DNA of 64,000 bases from Lunularia cruciata (GCA_948567375.1 OX419759.1:52925493-52989492), one strand, 5' to 3'. Counted from the first letter of the stretch, positions 37,346 to 50,128 are shown. The notes: generated by a model from the letters alone, not told the origin. Made by a program: numbers and translations.

Positions 37346-37499
37346 TGCTCAAACTAGTAGGACAGGTTTATCTTTAACCTTTGATCTATAGGCTCCACAA
37401 CTAGGCACCTTGTTGTGTTCCCAAAGAAAGAAAGGCAAAGTATGAGAACACTTACAACCCCCGCTAACTTGGTGATCCAAGCTAGTCTTTACATATCAT

Positions 37500-39205
37500 A
37501 TTGATCCTATATTGGGAGGTTGTAGGTGTAATACAAAGGCCAAATGGAATATAATTTTATGCATAAATACCTCAATTAGTCATCAAGGTGATTTTTTTCT
37601 TACTTTCTTCATGAATGGATACTTGATTGTATCTTGAAAAGCCATCCAAGAAGTTATAAAAAGCATAACCAATTACTTGATCAAGAATAGCATTTGTAAA
37701 TGGTAGGAGGTGATGATGCTTCTTGTGAGTGCATTTAATTTTCAAAAATCGTGATATATACTCTAATTCAGTTTTCCAAGGAGTGATGTCTTGGTATTCC
37801 CCAAAGAGCCATCCATAGTCTTTGTATTCATCCAAATACACATCCTTAGAAATATTCAAGACATATTCTTGTCCTCTAGGAATAGGTCTTGTAAATTGTT
37901 AGGGTTAATAATACCCTTCAAATGACTCATATGCTCATTCCTAAAATTACCAAATTTTGCCATTGTTCATCTTTGTAGACAATTTTGTCTTCAGCTTTGC
38001 AACTCCCTTCTCCTTCATCTTCCTCTATCTCATAACACTCAAAAAATAGTTCTATTGTCTTCTTGCAAAGACAGATCAAAAGATAGGCATTTCTCCTTCT
38101 TTAGACAACTACATTTTCCCAATATGTGGTATTGTCTTCCAAGACACCATGATAAAATTTTGGTTTGATTTCCTAGGGTCTTCATACCGTAGCTTGTGCT
38201 TGTATCAATTGATGCTCATGTGAGCACCATATAACCAAGGTGTCCAATGAGTAATGGATACCCTATCTTCATGACCAGCCAAAGAGCAACATAGCTCAAC
38301 CTAAAGGGAACTCCACCAATAGTGGTTACTATATTGGAGAGTTGTCCTAAACATCTGCTTAGGGTTTGATCCACAAAATGTAAGATGCAAGGAATCAATT
38401 TCAATTTCAAGAATCTATGAGCAAAATCTTCTATCATTGCATTAAAAATTGATCCCACATCAATACTAACAAATTTTATGACACAAATTGAAATCTCCAC
38501 TTTGATTTATGGTAAGCTCAAGTCTTACTACTCTTTTTAATAAATAATAGGTAATTTCTTCCTCCTTGCACATTTGGTTCATTTGAGAGCAAAAGTGAGT
38601 CATTTTTTGTACAACTTGTGGTCCTCTCAAAATTGCTTAAAGGAGACATTTAGCTTTATGGAAGCCTAATCAACTACAATGTTATATTTTAGAACCCTAG
38701 GTAAATATATGATAGTCTTTGGTTCTTCTCCACCTTCTCTTCTTCCTTTGAGCTATCCACTTTTAGGATAACTACCCTTGGCATAGAACTCAACAAAAAT
38801 GTTTCTTATTTGAGAATTGTAATGGGTGGGAGCTCTTTTGGAGACAAACTTGTAGCCAATTCATTGGTCTTTGCTCTTCTTGTCTCCTCCTGCAATAGCA
38901 TTTCAATTTCCCTTGAATATTTGCAAGGAAAGAAGGTAGAGATGAATCTGGTGGCTCTACTTTCTGAAAAGTGTTTGTGCTTTGATTTTTGGCACCCTTA
39001 AGTATGATATAGTTATTCTTTGCCTTGATATTCTTCTCTTTCTTTAAGAGTATGTCTTTTTTCTCTCATTGTCAAACCTTTGGTTCTGAAGATGAGGAAG
39101 AAGTAAGAGCTTCTTTTTTAGTCTTATTTCTTGACCTTGTCTGGACGTGCTGATTTGCTTGGTCAAATCAATTCCCTTTCTCAATTAATGCAATTGGTGT
39201 AGATG
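37500..39205 (-). pseudogene. Ty3/gypsy retrotransposon remnant: linker, protease, start of RT (copy P2)
   Basis: Sister of the remnant at 9,450-11,231, read on the minus strand. The protease text is better preserved here and is open over 38,216-38,500, with VSIDVGSIFNAM at the active-site position (the family norm is a D-[GS]-G triad; here the middle residue is Val), CILHFVDQTL and IGGVPFRLSYV. The RT N-terminal part is open over 37,572-37,859 (FTNAILDQVIGYAFYNFLDG, then SRYNQVSIHEESKKK). RT palm motifs, RNase H and integrase are lost. On the right it is cut at 39,205, where copia RNase H sequence begins in the opposite orientation. Confidence 0.78.
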
Positions 39206-39320
39206 ATTTATTTTTACACTAGTGGTGCAGTAAGTTGGAAGTCTACTCTCTAATTTATTGTTGCTCTTTCTACTAAGGATGCAGAATATATGGCAACAAC
39301 CTAAGGCTACCAAAGAGAAA
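39206..39320 (+). pseudogene. Copia RNase H tail fragment
   Basis: About 115 bp matching 16,310-16,425, the end of copia RNase H (text equivalent to VSWKSTL...AEYMA in broken frames). It abuts the R segment on the right exactly as at 16,430, so R was already joined to copia before this copy was made. Confidence 0.75.
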
Positions 39321-42010
39321 CACGGGATGGACATTTGCAAAAGTAATACTGCAGCTATAGAGTTATATTTCAGATTCATCACTTCTCCCTACCTCACAAT
39401 AGGAAAGTTTCTCCACATAGAATTTTATTTCTTTGTGGCTTTCCCCTTTTCCATTTGCCCTACCCTAAGACACTCAATAAACACTGCCAAATGTTGTGTT
39501 TACTTTTCCTTCTTGTCTTTTGCCTTTCTCTTTGCAGCTCTGAACTTTATTTTTGTGGCAAATATCTTCCACTACAACTCCTTCTTTGCTCCAATTTTCT
39601 TTGTATGCAATATCTTCTAGCTTTGTTGTGTTTTTAAGGCTTCAATTTCCTCCCTTTTTGCTAGGCTAGTGGCTCAATTTTGGCAAGTCTTATCCTAGTC
39701 CTTGTATCCATTACCTCCTTCCACATATTGCTATGGTTGTCAAAATTATGTGCAAATTCAAATGCAAACTCTGCATGTTTTGCAACACTTCTTGACATTT
39801 TCCTCCTCTTCCAAAAATCACCCTCAGATTCCTTCACCCCTTGCCTGAAATTATTCCCCTTTATGTATATCAGATTTTGCTGCTTCGTGGGTCTACTTCT
39901 CCTAGATGAATCATCATTTACTTCATCTCTTAATCCTTAATTGGGTCTCCATGGAATTGAGACGGCAATGAGTCAAACTCAAAGGGAGTCATATTTTCAT
40001 CCTCTAGCTCATCTGCCATAGGTAAAGCATGGGTAGTCTCCTTTGGTTATTTTCCTCCTTGGATACAGAGAATTGAAAGCTGATATGGAGGATTGTGAGA
40101 CCTGAAGCTATCTTCATATTTAAAAAAACTCCCAAGAAACAACATAGCCTCCAACCTCCAAGACTCCTACTTCATCTCCTTATTGCAAGCTTGCAAAATC
40201 ATCAAAAAAGCTATCCTCTCCAACACTTATATTTGCATCTACATCAATATTGGTACTCTTGTCCTCAATTCCCATGGTAATTTCAACGATATCATTCTCA
40301 TCTCCAAGACCCATATTTAAAAATGAGGGAGAGAATATATTTCTTTTCCCCCCAAACATGATATTGATTTGGTAGCAATGAGTACAACAACAATTGACAA
40401 TAAATTGATTCAATTTATTGTCAATGACCAACCCTCATTTGATTTCCATATCAGTGATCTCTCCGCTATGCACTTCTCCCTCCAATCTCTGGCACACTTC
40501 TTGGTTAATTTTGCACCCTTCATAGTCTTGGGAAACCCAATACCTAAAGTCATCAATGATTGGCATCAAAAAGAATGTTGTGCTCTTTTGCACCACCTGC
40601 TTCCCATCATCTCCCCTATGTATTTGTCTAAAGTGCTCAAAACCCTTGATGTAGTCAAACAGTTGCATATAGTGTTGAGGAATCATACAAAACCAATCAT
40701 TATATTGCTGCTATTGCTTTGTTTATTGGGAAAGATTTGCTTGCGACTTAAGGAATTTTATCTACATATCCTCTACATCTTATCATAGGAGAAGGCACAT
40801 TCCTCGGAGGATTCAACAGAGGAAGCATATTTAGAGGACTAGGCATACAAGACTAGTTATTTATGGAAGGAGGAGGCACTACTAACACCATTCTCACAAG
40901 ACTTAGAAATCTCAATTTTGGACTAACATTGTAAGGAATTCGGACAATATGATGGATAAGAAGGTGCACTAATTGATAAAGATTCAGTATGATCTAGACT
41001 ATTTTCTAAAAATTTACATGTGTTTGGAGGAGCTAAAAAAAATTGGAGCATTAATAACCATCTATAAATTGCTATATATATAGTTGAACCAATTCTATGC
41101 AATCAAAGTATCGAGATTAAAATCTGCAAATTTGGCACACATATGCTCAAAATCAGCAACAAGAACATCCTTCATTTCTTCATATGCAGGCCAAAGATGT
41201 CTCTATTCTTTGAACATGGATGATTGCAAATTGAACCTGTAGCTGTGGAAAAAACTACTTTGACTTCTGAATTTGAATCTCAATTTCACTTGCAAGAGGA
41301 GAAAATCAATAGTGAAAGGGTAAAGGCATCTTCAAATTTAGGAATTTTAAAGTGGAAAACCAAAGCATCCTATTTTTTCACATGACAATTTTTTTATATT
41401 TGAGGCCAGTAAACCCAGAAATCCTTACTTCCATGTGTCCATTATTTACAAAACCATCTGTAAAATTTGAATTTATTCTTAGCTTTGTATGCATGACTCC
41501 TTGAATCGCCTTTTTTTTCTGCATAACTTTCTCTACTTTTGTCCCGGATAACATAAAATATCTCATATCAGGGTGATGCTTTTCTATGGACGGTACTGGA
41601 ATTGTGTGTGCCCTATTTGTGGGACACCCTAGCTTTCTTTTTTCAAGACCAACCTGCAGTTATCTTCTATATTTTTTTTCAACGGAAGCGTCTTATTGTT
41701 CCACTACGGATAATTTGTAATTTTTACACTATTCTCTATAACTATCAACAACTTTCACTCAAGTATGAAAATTTTCACTTTTCAATTTATGATTTTCATG
41801 TAGAATTTAAATTGTCATGAGGGTACACTCAACTAGATCATTCTCGCCTTCAAAAGTATTACTCTCATTATTAAAATGGTCAATCTGAAAGTCATCAAGA
41901 AATATCATGTCAAAACCATTTTTTAAACTAATAAGCTAAAGATATTTTTGTCTTAAAAAATAGTTTGTAATGGAACATTTTAAAAATATTGATATTTTCA
42001 CTTTTTGTAA
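39320..42010. repeat. R segment, copy 3
   Basis: It matches 16,430-19,130 over its whole length and leads into beta at the same point. The AT run near 41,075 is only a few units. The minus-strand ORF is described separately. Confidence 0.78.
40180..40686 (-). pseudogene. Decayed minus-strand ORF of unknown product in R segment, copy 3
   Basis: The best preserved N-terminal part of the R-segment ORF. It is open from 40,686 with MIPQHYMQLFDYIKGFEHFR, then RYWVSQDYEGCKI and LEGEVHSGEITDMEIKSNEG, to about 40,400. A shifted frame then gives GLGDENDIVEITMGIEDKS and ends near 40,180. Compared with copy 1, different breaks interrupt the same text, as expected of a once-coding sequence. Family unknown; it is antisense to the copia remnant beside it. 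Confidence 0.45.
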
Positions 42011-43100
42011 TCTTATCGAACTGCTGTAGTAATAATTATGTGCAACGCATTAGAACTTACTAATTGATTGTGTAAAAACATACATTCGCAATTGTTACAG
42101 ATATGATCCTTGATTTTCATAATTCAACGATATTCCAGGAGCCGCAGGACCTTTCAATGCGGTTATATTATTCATCGATCTTCAACTTGTGGAAATGTTT
42201 TCGACCATAGATTGAGACGTGACTGACGTTAATTCGAATTCTAGACCCTCATGTTTGTGTATCAATATTGCAAGTGTATACCGTTTAAATCTACACAGCT
42301 CTCATCTTACGCGTGGGTACTATCAGGTAACCAGTGGAGACATCGATGTCACTACTTCATTCTCTTATAACCCACCAAACCTTCGGGCTGGCGATGTACA
42401 TTTATATCAAACGTCTGTAGATAAAACGAGTGTAGAGTAGGAATACCAATCCAAAAGTAGATCCAAATTCACAACACATATTCCAGTAGATCAGCTGTGT
42501 TGCACAGCTTTCTTAAGCTCTAATTTATATCAAAGATTCGTACTTAATTCAGTGACTGAGTGATTCATTTTGACTCTTTGAGTACTTTTTTGAGTGCTTC
42601 ATGTACCCTATCTAAGCAACTTCTGAGTTAATGATATCAATCATTCATACTATTTGAGTTGGCCATTGTGTCATTCATTTCAACTCTTCGCGTGCTTGTT
42701 TGAGTGCTTCATTGACCCTCTTAAAGGCAACGTTTGGGTTGAGTGAACTCTACATGAAATCACTGCGATTGGATACGATAGATTCTACAAATGAGAGTTT
42801 GATGGACTTGGGTATAAACTCTAGATATTAGTAAGTTGTGTGAACGTTAAATTAAAGTTTGCTTTGAAAACTTGCGGATGCTAGACTGCACATTGTAGAC
42901 AGTAATATCCGGCCCTTTCAAATCGCGTTTAATGGGCCGGATGTACATGTTCCCTGCTATGGGGTGATTTTTATTCTTTTTTCCTTGTCTTTCTTATGTG
43001 ATACGTGTGGTTTGGTGGTGCGGAGTATAACAAATCAGTAATGATCAAATTATATTATTTCTATAAGAAACAGGAAAATCTCATAAAGGTCCGATTCAGA
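42010..43100. repeat. Beta repeat, short copy 3
   Basis: Near-identical to 19,150-20,200 in layout, including the missing internal stretches of the long copy. No genes recognised. Confidence 0.75.
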
Positions 43101-44890
43101 AATAAAAAAGAATAAAAGAATGTCATAATGTAGTTTTTTATTTGGCAAAAAGATTCAGAACGGAAGTTTACAAATGTAATAGGAAGCATTTAAGCAAGAG
43201 ATGTCCCATGGTCCTGATTTGTCCGTTCCAAATTTTTTTTTCTGATCGCACTTTAGATTTTCTACCAAGATGGTTTACAAGAATGGATGGCGACATGTTT
43301 CGAGGTGGTATTCATAGAGTGGATGATAGAAACCCTAGATCTTGTCATCCTTCTAGAGTTTGCTTATGAGTTATTCTAGAATTTGATAATCTATGTACTT
43401 TTACAGATGGAGTATAATCTAATTTTGCTCATGACCTTCAAGATGGAGTTGTGGTGCACATTTGTCAAAAAGTGAAAGAACTAAATGACAAAATTACAAC
43501 AAATTGGGTAGAAGAGTGGAAGTATGGAGTTTTTAAGGACCAAAGGAGTATGGGGAGTGCATACTATGGTTGGAGAGAGGAGTTGATAGGCTATAGTTTG
43601 GAGACTAAAATTGAGTAATTTGAGCTAAATTTTTGAGAGATATCATTAATTAGATCAAGGGGGTAAAATTCATATTGAGGAGCACAAGATAGAAAATTTT
43701 GAGAGCTATGTGAAAAAATTTATGATCTATTAAAAAGGTTGGAGAGGAGACAAAGTGCTTATAGTGCTGAGCTCAAGAAAGTTTAGGGTTTGTATTTTAA
43801 ATTATCTCATAAAAATTTCCAGTATTGTTGGTAGTTAGGGCTTGTACTTATATAGAAAGGTTTCATATGAAGTCTTGGATTGATAATTCAGGGTCTTGGA
43901 TCAAGCATACAAGGGTTTAAAGAGCTAAAAAGTAAACCCACTCAAGAAATGATTCATATCTAGAGTTGGGGTTAAATTAGATTTGGTAGAGCATTTCATA
44001 AGCTTGGTAGAGCATTTCTATCTTGTATGATGATTGGGTGTCAATACTACTATTTTTGTGATTACGATTGAGTATTTTAGATTTCTAGAGTATTTTTTAG
44101 TATTAATTGTTTCTATGATCTAGAAATATGGGGAAAGTTACCAAGAATTAAGAGCAATCTCTAAATTAAGGATCCTAAAATCAAGGTGGAAATTACAAAA
44201 AAAGAGTCAAAGTTTGAGAGCTTGTCAAGTTAGCTATAGTGATCATATTGTAGATTATTTTCTTTGATTGGAAAGCCTATCTTACAGGATTTCTATTGAA
44301 TTATAGAGCTTCTGAATCCAAGTCAAAAATGGAAAGTTACGCCCATTTGATTTACATAGGATTTTTCCCATCATAAAGACTTTGAAGTTTCCCATTTGGA
44401 TCAGCAATTGGTTGAAATTTGAAATACTGATAAGAGGAAGCTTGGAGTACAAGTTGAAATTGGCTTGAGGATAGAGAAAGAAGGCTATGAAGCTCATTTC
44501 CAACAAAAGCACGAAGAGTTCTTGATGAATTTTTGTATTTGGATATTCTCCATGCTTGCATGCTTGTTTGTACACTTAGTTGGTTTAGATTGGTATGAAG
44601 GCATTGCGCTTATGTTCTTTCCTTGTAGGAGTGTTGTTTATTTCTCCTTGGTAATGCTAAAAGGGATGACCAATAAACTAGGAGAGTGTGGTATGATGAT
44701 AGGTTAGGTTGCACATTACTACCTTACATGATAGCAAAAATACCAAAACCTAGAGTGAAGAGTTCTCTTGGTTGGTTGTGTATATCTAGAAGAGAAACAT
44801 CTAAGGGAAGAGAGACACTTGACATTTGTAGCGTGGGCTACAAAGGAGGCTGCTGCCACAATAAGTCCATTGATTAGGGTAGATAGGAAA
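43100..44890. repeat. Alpha repeat, copy 6
   Basis: Follows beta as in copies 1 and 4. Internal deletions are visible, for example near 43,555 and 43,790. No genes recognised. Confidence 0.75.
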
Positions 44891-45402
44891 TTATATTAAG
44901 GTTTACCTACACTATTTAAAGCGGAATGTCCCCTCTTGTGAGGTCAATATTTTGAGCTCAAATATGTGATAGTGGAGGATTCCCCGGAGAGAAATTTGAA
45001 ATACAGATAAGAGGAAGCCTTAACAAAGTTGTGTTATTTTTACCAAGAGAGCCTTAACAAAGTTGTGTTATTTTTACACACGGGAGAGGTTGATCACTGT
45101 ATATATGGGAATTGGTTTCCCTTTTCCCAGTGGGATTGTAATATTTCTCTTCACCTGAAGGTAGATGGGGCCAAGCTTAATATAAAAACCATAAAAGTCC
45201 TATTCTAACTTTGTATATGATGTGAATAAGTAAGTGCATTCTCTTGAAAGTTATGTGGTTTGTGTTATAAATCAGTGACCCTTGGTTACTCATCTCACTT
45301 ATCATGTAAGCAAGAGGTTGTATTGGGAACTTACCCTTAATTTTTTTTACCTAATTACTAAGTGACATACCACATAGGCAGAAGGGTTTGTGGGGGTGAC
45401 AA
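44890..45402 (+). repeat. Retroelement leader-like segment, copy 2
   Basis: Matches 2,240-2,726, with the same TATA-like AATATAAAAACC (near 45,180). It has a small added tandem duplication near 45,013-45,075, in which a block with GCCTTAACAAAGTTGTGTTA is repeated. Confidence 0.4.
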
Positions 45403-46526
45403 ACCCTCAAGCCATCCTTGAGGGTAAGTGTCTATGGGGAGAATCCTTAGTGGAATTACAACCAGCTACAGGAATCCTGACTACAATTCCTTCCCAATCC
45501 AAGTAAATGGCCAGCTGTGCAAGGATTGTACCATTGCTCCCTTTACTCTCATAGCATCCTGTATTCCCCACTATGGGCCTTGACTAACCCGCCAATACTC
45601 CATAAGAAGTGGAGTTATGGGAAGGACATTGTTGCCAGAAGAAGGAAACAAAAATGACAGTGCAAGAAGCCTTAAATCCCCAAAGTTACAACAACAAGGT
45701 CACCAGCCAAGGAACAGCTGATTTACAATGAGTGTCAAAATATGGGCAGCACAATGGAGGCTACTTGTATAATGGATGTGATGGAATTGGTGGGAGAGGA
45801 TGAGCCTCCAATTCTACAAAGGGAGCTTAAAATTCTGAATCTACTAGAGGAAGGGATGAGTTAGATAAGTCCCTATTAATCTGACAAACAACATTGCAAG
45901 TTGGGGAACGATGCTGGACCTTCTATGGGAGCCAAGATTGTTCTGGGACCCAAAAGTATGGATGAGAGTACAGAAGGGAAGTGACTCCAAAAGCTGGGAA
46001 TAGGCCTGGGGTCCCAGGTTTCTAGGAAGGAAACAAGGAACAAGAAACAAGGAAGGGGGACTCAACAAGACCTCGACTTCCAAAACAGCAAGGAAAGAAG
46101 AAGTACAATTACCCCCTGAAATAGTAAAATTGGTCAAGCAATAGGCAGAGAGTATAGTCTCCTTAGAAGTCAAATTCTTGTACTTCATGACAGCCTCTCA
46201 GGCCCTGGAGTCCTGAAAGCCCATAGTAAAGGCGAGGATCACCGCAAAAATGTAATATATAAAGGGGTTAGAAAGTTGCACATGGGCAATGACGGTCAGG
46301 CAGGCACTTGAACAAGTAGCTGCTCCACCACTGGAGTTCATGAAACAAGTCCTGTAGGATCCCCAAGACTGGTTAAGTCTACTAGTTCCTCCAAACAATG
46401 GGTCTAGCTATAACCCTACCCTGCTACTGTTCATGACATTCTAGGAACCAGGACTTATCAATGTTAATCAAGTCAAGGAGGCAGTTAAAACATTTTGTAG
46501 AGGTGATAATGAGCGCTTGGCTTGGT
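45403..46526 (+). pseudogene. Coding-like decayed fragment, possibly retroelement gag (copy 3)
   Basis: The longest copy of the segment at 2,727. Plus-strand text includes NECQNMGSTMEATCIMDVME near 45,730-45,790, then MGAKIVLGPKSMDESTEGK near 45,930-45,985 and a basic stretch KETRNKKQGRGTQQDLDF near 46,030-46,085, with stops between. A charged, low-hydrophobicity protein is suggested. No diagnostic domain is visible. The minus-strand ORF at 45,844-46,188 is probably its shadow. Confidence 0.35.
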
Positions 46527-46949
46527 ATCCCTGTTAGAAAATACAGTCCCAAGGGACCTCTTGCAATAGCATATCATAAGGCCCATAAGGCCCATTAAAC
46601 ATAAATCAGAGGACTAACAGGAAATAACGTGGTTCACTCCCTGTCCCGGAAGCTACCTCCACGGCTGAAACAAGCTCACACCAGCCTTTGAACCTTTATT
46701 TCCATTGCACATATGTATATGTATACAAACACAAGGATAGTCCATCTGTCATCCGTCTAAACTCCTGAATATAGACCTGCTTGACTTCATGAGTATTGAC
46801 CACTCAAGATATCTAGTCACTTTAATACTCAACCTTAGAAGTGATTGAATATATATCCGCATGATACAGTAAGGAGTTTCCATCAGTCAAGTTTTGCTCT
46901 TGCTCTTGATCAGGCAAGTCACTTATAGCAAGCCAAACATAACAATCCC
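46527..46949. mobile_element. Solo LTR with 5-bp target-site duplication
   Basis: The element itself is 46,532-46,944 (413 bp). It starts TGTTAG and ends ATAACA, giving the TG...CA ends and a 5-bp terminal inverted repeat (TGTTA/TAACA) expected of an LTR. It is flanked on both sides by ATCCC (46,527-46,531 and 46,945-46,949). The homologous sites at 3,720 and 4,300 read straight through with a single ATCCC and no insert, so the empty site is known. No coding sequence is present, so the full element was lost by LTR-LTR recombination. It was inserted after the surrounding DNA was duplicated. Confidence 0.88.
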
Positions 46950-47279
46950 TTCTTACCTTGACCAAATCGGATTCAATACATGAAGAAGGAGACATTTTCC
47001 ACTTTCATGCGGTTGCAACAAGAAATATTTGTCTTCATCTTGGTAGAACAAATCTACTGCTTTGACCTTGCCCTCCTCATTGCAAGAGCAGCAATCATTT
47101 GACATGCAATGCTAAGGGCAAAACTTGGTATGGAACAGTTTGCCAGGCTATGTGCATATGGGATCAAGTTTTGGGAGAAGTGGAGTACCAGATGTGTACT
47201 ACTAGTGGTGCGGGGTATCCAACTAGAAAGAATCCCCATGAAATAACTTATGTAACAATATGCCTCCCATGATTCACCT
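46950..47279. repeat. Right part of the gag-like segment, unit B
   Basis: It matches 3,725-4,065 and 4,305-4,620, and its end matches 22,076-22,250. It is present once here, without the 580-bp tandem duplication of the left copy. The short minus-strand ORF at 47,054-47,239 is shared by the copies in broken form. Confidence 0.6.
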
Positions 47280-49524
47280 TGAGGTACTTAGTGTATTGCC
47301 TGAAGTTGCACTTTTTCAAGGTCTTCCTTCATCTCTGCAATCTCCTTATCTCAGGGCTCTATGTCTTTAAGTTCCTCCTTCCTCTGTTAACCTATCCCAA
47401 GCATAAGAGTTCTTACCTCGGCATGTGCTCTCCTTATCTCCGCATGATGCTTTGCACCTCTCCATTGTTCCCCATTTTGTAGTCCTCTCGTCATGAGCTA
47501 GACAGGCTGCTTTCTCATGATCAACTTTTTCTCTTAGCTTAGTAATCTTAGAATTTGTTGCCTTCTCAGCCAACTTTTTGCCTTCTGCATCATGTGTAAT
47601 GTACCATTTCCAAAAGATTGAGAATTATAACCCGATCATATCCTTTCATAACAGATTCTTCAATGGCGATATTACAAGTGTCATGCTCAACCAGGCGCTG
47701 AAACCCAAAGATTTCGTAAAGTCTACATGCAACACACCATAATACCAATGATACATCTTTGCCCTTTCAACGGGTTCTAGATTGATATTATAAGATTTGG
47801 TAAAAGATAAAGAGCATGAAAGGAAGAAGAAATTAATCGGATCCATATCATGATCTTATTGTCATCGAATTTAAGATCAATCTGACATTGGATTTTGATG
47901 AATGTTCTCAAAGTTGATAGTTCACACTTGTTTGACTGTCAGTGCCTAAACATTTCTCCGCAACCAGAATAATATACCCCTTTGCTCGAAATGAGATTTG
48001 CTGAGAGTGTATATGTTTATTAATTAAATAACATTTGTAAATGGGAGCTCTTCCTTGAGCTCAGATTTGCATCATTAAGTGTACGCTCCACCAGGTCGGT
48101 CTAGGAAGCATACAATGTTTTAAAAAAAAATATTTTGAAGGACGAAGAAACATTAAAAGTTAGATCGATAAACAATTGCTGTTTCGTCTAAGGTCTTAAA
48201 TCTCGTTTGGATTAGGTTTAAGGTCTAAGGTTTAGATCAACATCTACGCCAGTTTCTATTGTGCGACTGCGTGTTGGAGCGAATAGAGTCCCTCATTAAC
48301 CCTCGACAGTCTGAAAAGCGAAAAGATGATTTCCCTACCATATACTGATGGAGACGGAGAACGGCCGTGGAAGCTTATAACATGGATGAGCGGAACAGAT
48401 GCAGACGACACGGAAGAAATGGGAGCACAACAGTGTCCTTGCTTCAATGATCATTCTAAAAGCATATTCCCTTCAATTACATAGGAAGGTTCTGCTCCGT
48501 GTCCAAACCTGAAAACGCGACATTTGATTCTCTTCGATACCAATGTATTTGAATGGCGCGGGAAACACTTCTTCAACGGAAAGCAAAGAGTACGCAGATA
48601 CCACAGAAATGAAGACCTTGTTGCCAGGATTCTGCCTAAACTTGGACTCCACGTCCCGCTTTCCGTCACAAGCTAGCTGGTTAGTTATTGCAGCGTCGCT
48701 GAAGAGGGAAGTCTTAACTTGGAATTAGATCTAGCTCGGGGTGCCGGTTATGCATCTAGATAGTGGCGGATTGGAGTTTCCTTTGTTTTAGACGATAATC
48801 GTATACTTAGAGAGGAAGAACGTGGGGACCTAGGAGTGGAGAACTGCATGCAACTCTTCCACAAAGATAGGTACTTCGAAATCTCATTGGTACATCAGAA
48901 ACTTGCCATCAGTTAGTAATGATGTTATTTATGAGCGGACTATATTTGAGAAAGGAAGGTATTCCAATTGGCCATCAGTTAATAATGATGTTATTAATGG
49001 CCTCGCCATATTTGATGCAAAATGAATGAAGTTATTAGCTTAGTAAGAGGAGGACAGTCCTAAATAGGAGAGTATTATGTTGGATTTGAGCTCGGAGGAC
49101 CGGTTCATTCAGATTCAGGCAGTGGGGGAATGGAGGTCCTTTACAATCCTAAGAATAGAACGGACCTGTCAGCCATTCATTAGTTGTAGAAAAAACCAAC
49201 CTACACGATTGGTTATTTCTACAGCTAATGAATGACGAATATGCTACATCTAGAGTGTTGATTACTCACATACCCTACTAGCCTTCGTGTAGCGTGGATC
49301 GACCGTAGGTTGGCGGTGGCCTCCTTTCTACTAATTGTTAACCAGTGTAACACTCCCACTTTTCCCTCAGTGTAGATTCATCTTTGTTGTTCGCTCTACT
49401 CCATATCCTACCAGTTTCTCCAATTGCGTAAGCTAGTACGGAGTCAAGAGGTTGCTCTCAGTTCTTCTGAATTCTGCACAATTTCCTTGCAACGCTTGTA
49501 CCCCTGTCGGTCATCTGTTGTCCA
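47280..49524. repeat. Duplicated LBD 5' flank, unit B
   Basis: It matches 22,251-24,179 except for an extra stretch of about 320 bp at 47,917-48,236. That stretch has no obvious terminal repeats or target duplication, and ends in a telomere-like GGTTTAAGGTCTAAGGTTTA text. The flank includes the sister of the possible exon (48,473-48,726). Confidence 0.6.
48473..48726 (-). other. Possible coding exon of unknown gene (unit B)
   Basis: Sister of 23,124-23,377; it stays open to the same TGA and keeps KVFISVVSAYSLLSVEEVF and PFKYIGIEENQM. Differences from unit A include several amino-acid changes but no frameshift. Too little to name a family. Confidence 0.25.
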
Positions 49525-50128
49525 ACGGCTAACCGGTCTCCTTGTGCTGCCTGCCGACTTATGCGCCGCAAATGTAACGAGGATTGCGCCTTTTCAGTAT
49601 TTTCCTCTAGAATGTCAACCGAGGTTTTCTGTTCTTCACAAGGTATACGGAGCAAGTAACACTGCGAAACTCCTGAACCGTCTCCCATCGGCGTGTCGGG
49701 CACAATGCGCATGGACCTTGGCTGAAGAGGCCACGATGCGTATGCAAGATCCGCCTAGAGGAGTGATCGGGTTTATAGAAGATCTCGCTACTTTGCTCAA
49801 CCTGGTAACGGCTCAGCTCACTGGAACACGAGGAGAATTGGGTAGTGAGGAGATGCAAGAGAGGGAGGAGCTCAAGGCAGTGGAGCAAGAGAATAATATA
49901 ACGAGTGGGTTCACTTTACACCTTCAAGCACCATTCGGGAGTTTTGCACCTTCAAGCATCATTCGTGGAATTTCCCAAGGAACGATGAGGCTTCCGAATG
50001 GAAATTGCGGAAATAACACAGTGCCGCTGGAGGTTGGGATATCCAGTCAAACCTGTGGATTTCCGGAGTTGGGGAACATCGCGCAGCCTGGGATGTGGCC
50101 ATCCAGGCTTCTCGGTAATACCTTTTAG
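49525..50128 (+). pseudogene. LOB-domain (LBD) gene copy B: start lost, frameshifted
   Basis: Sister of the LBD gene at 24,180 and about 97-98% identical by eye. The start codon is ACG at 49,525 instead of ATG. The C-block Cys residues are still encoded in the original frame, but a run of six T has become four (49,591-49,594), a 2-nt loss that shifts the frame right after Cys21 and leads to a stop. From there to 50,128 the GAS block, coiled coil and C-terminus are intact in the other frame. An upstream ATG at 49,424 happens to be open into that frame, giving a 234-codon ORF that has the GAS block but no CX2CX6CX3C block. It is most likely a pseudogene; a zinc-block-less protein is a formal alternative. 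Confidence 0.85.

Noticed and set aside
47917-48236. Calling the unit B-specific stretch a MITE
   Set aside because: No terminal inverted repeats and no target-site duplication could be seen.
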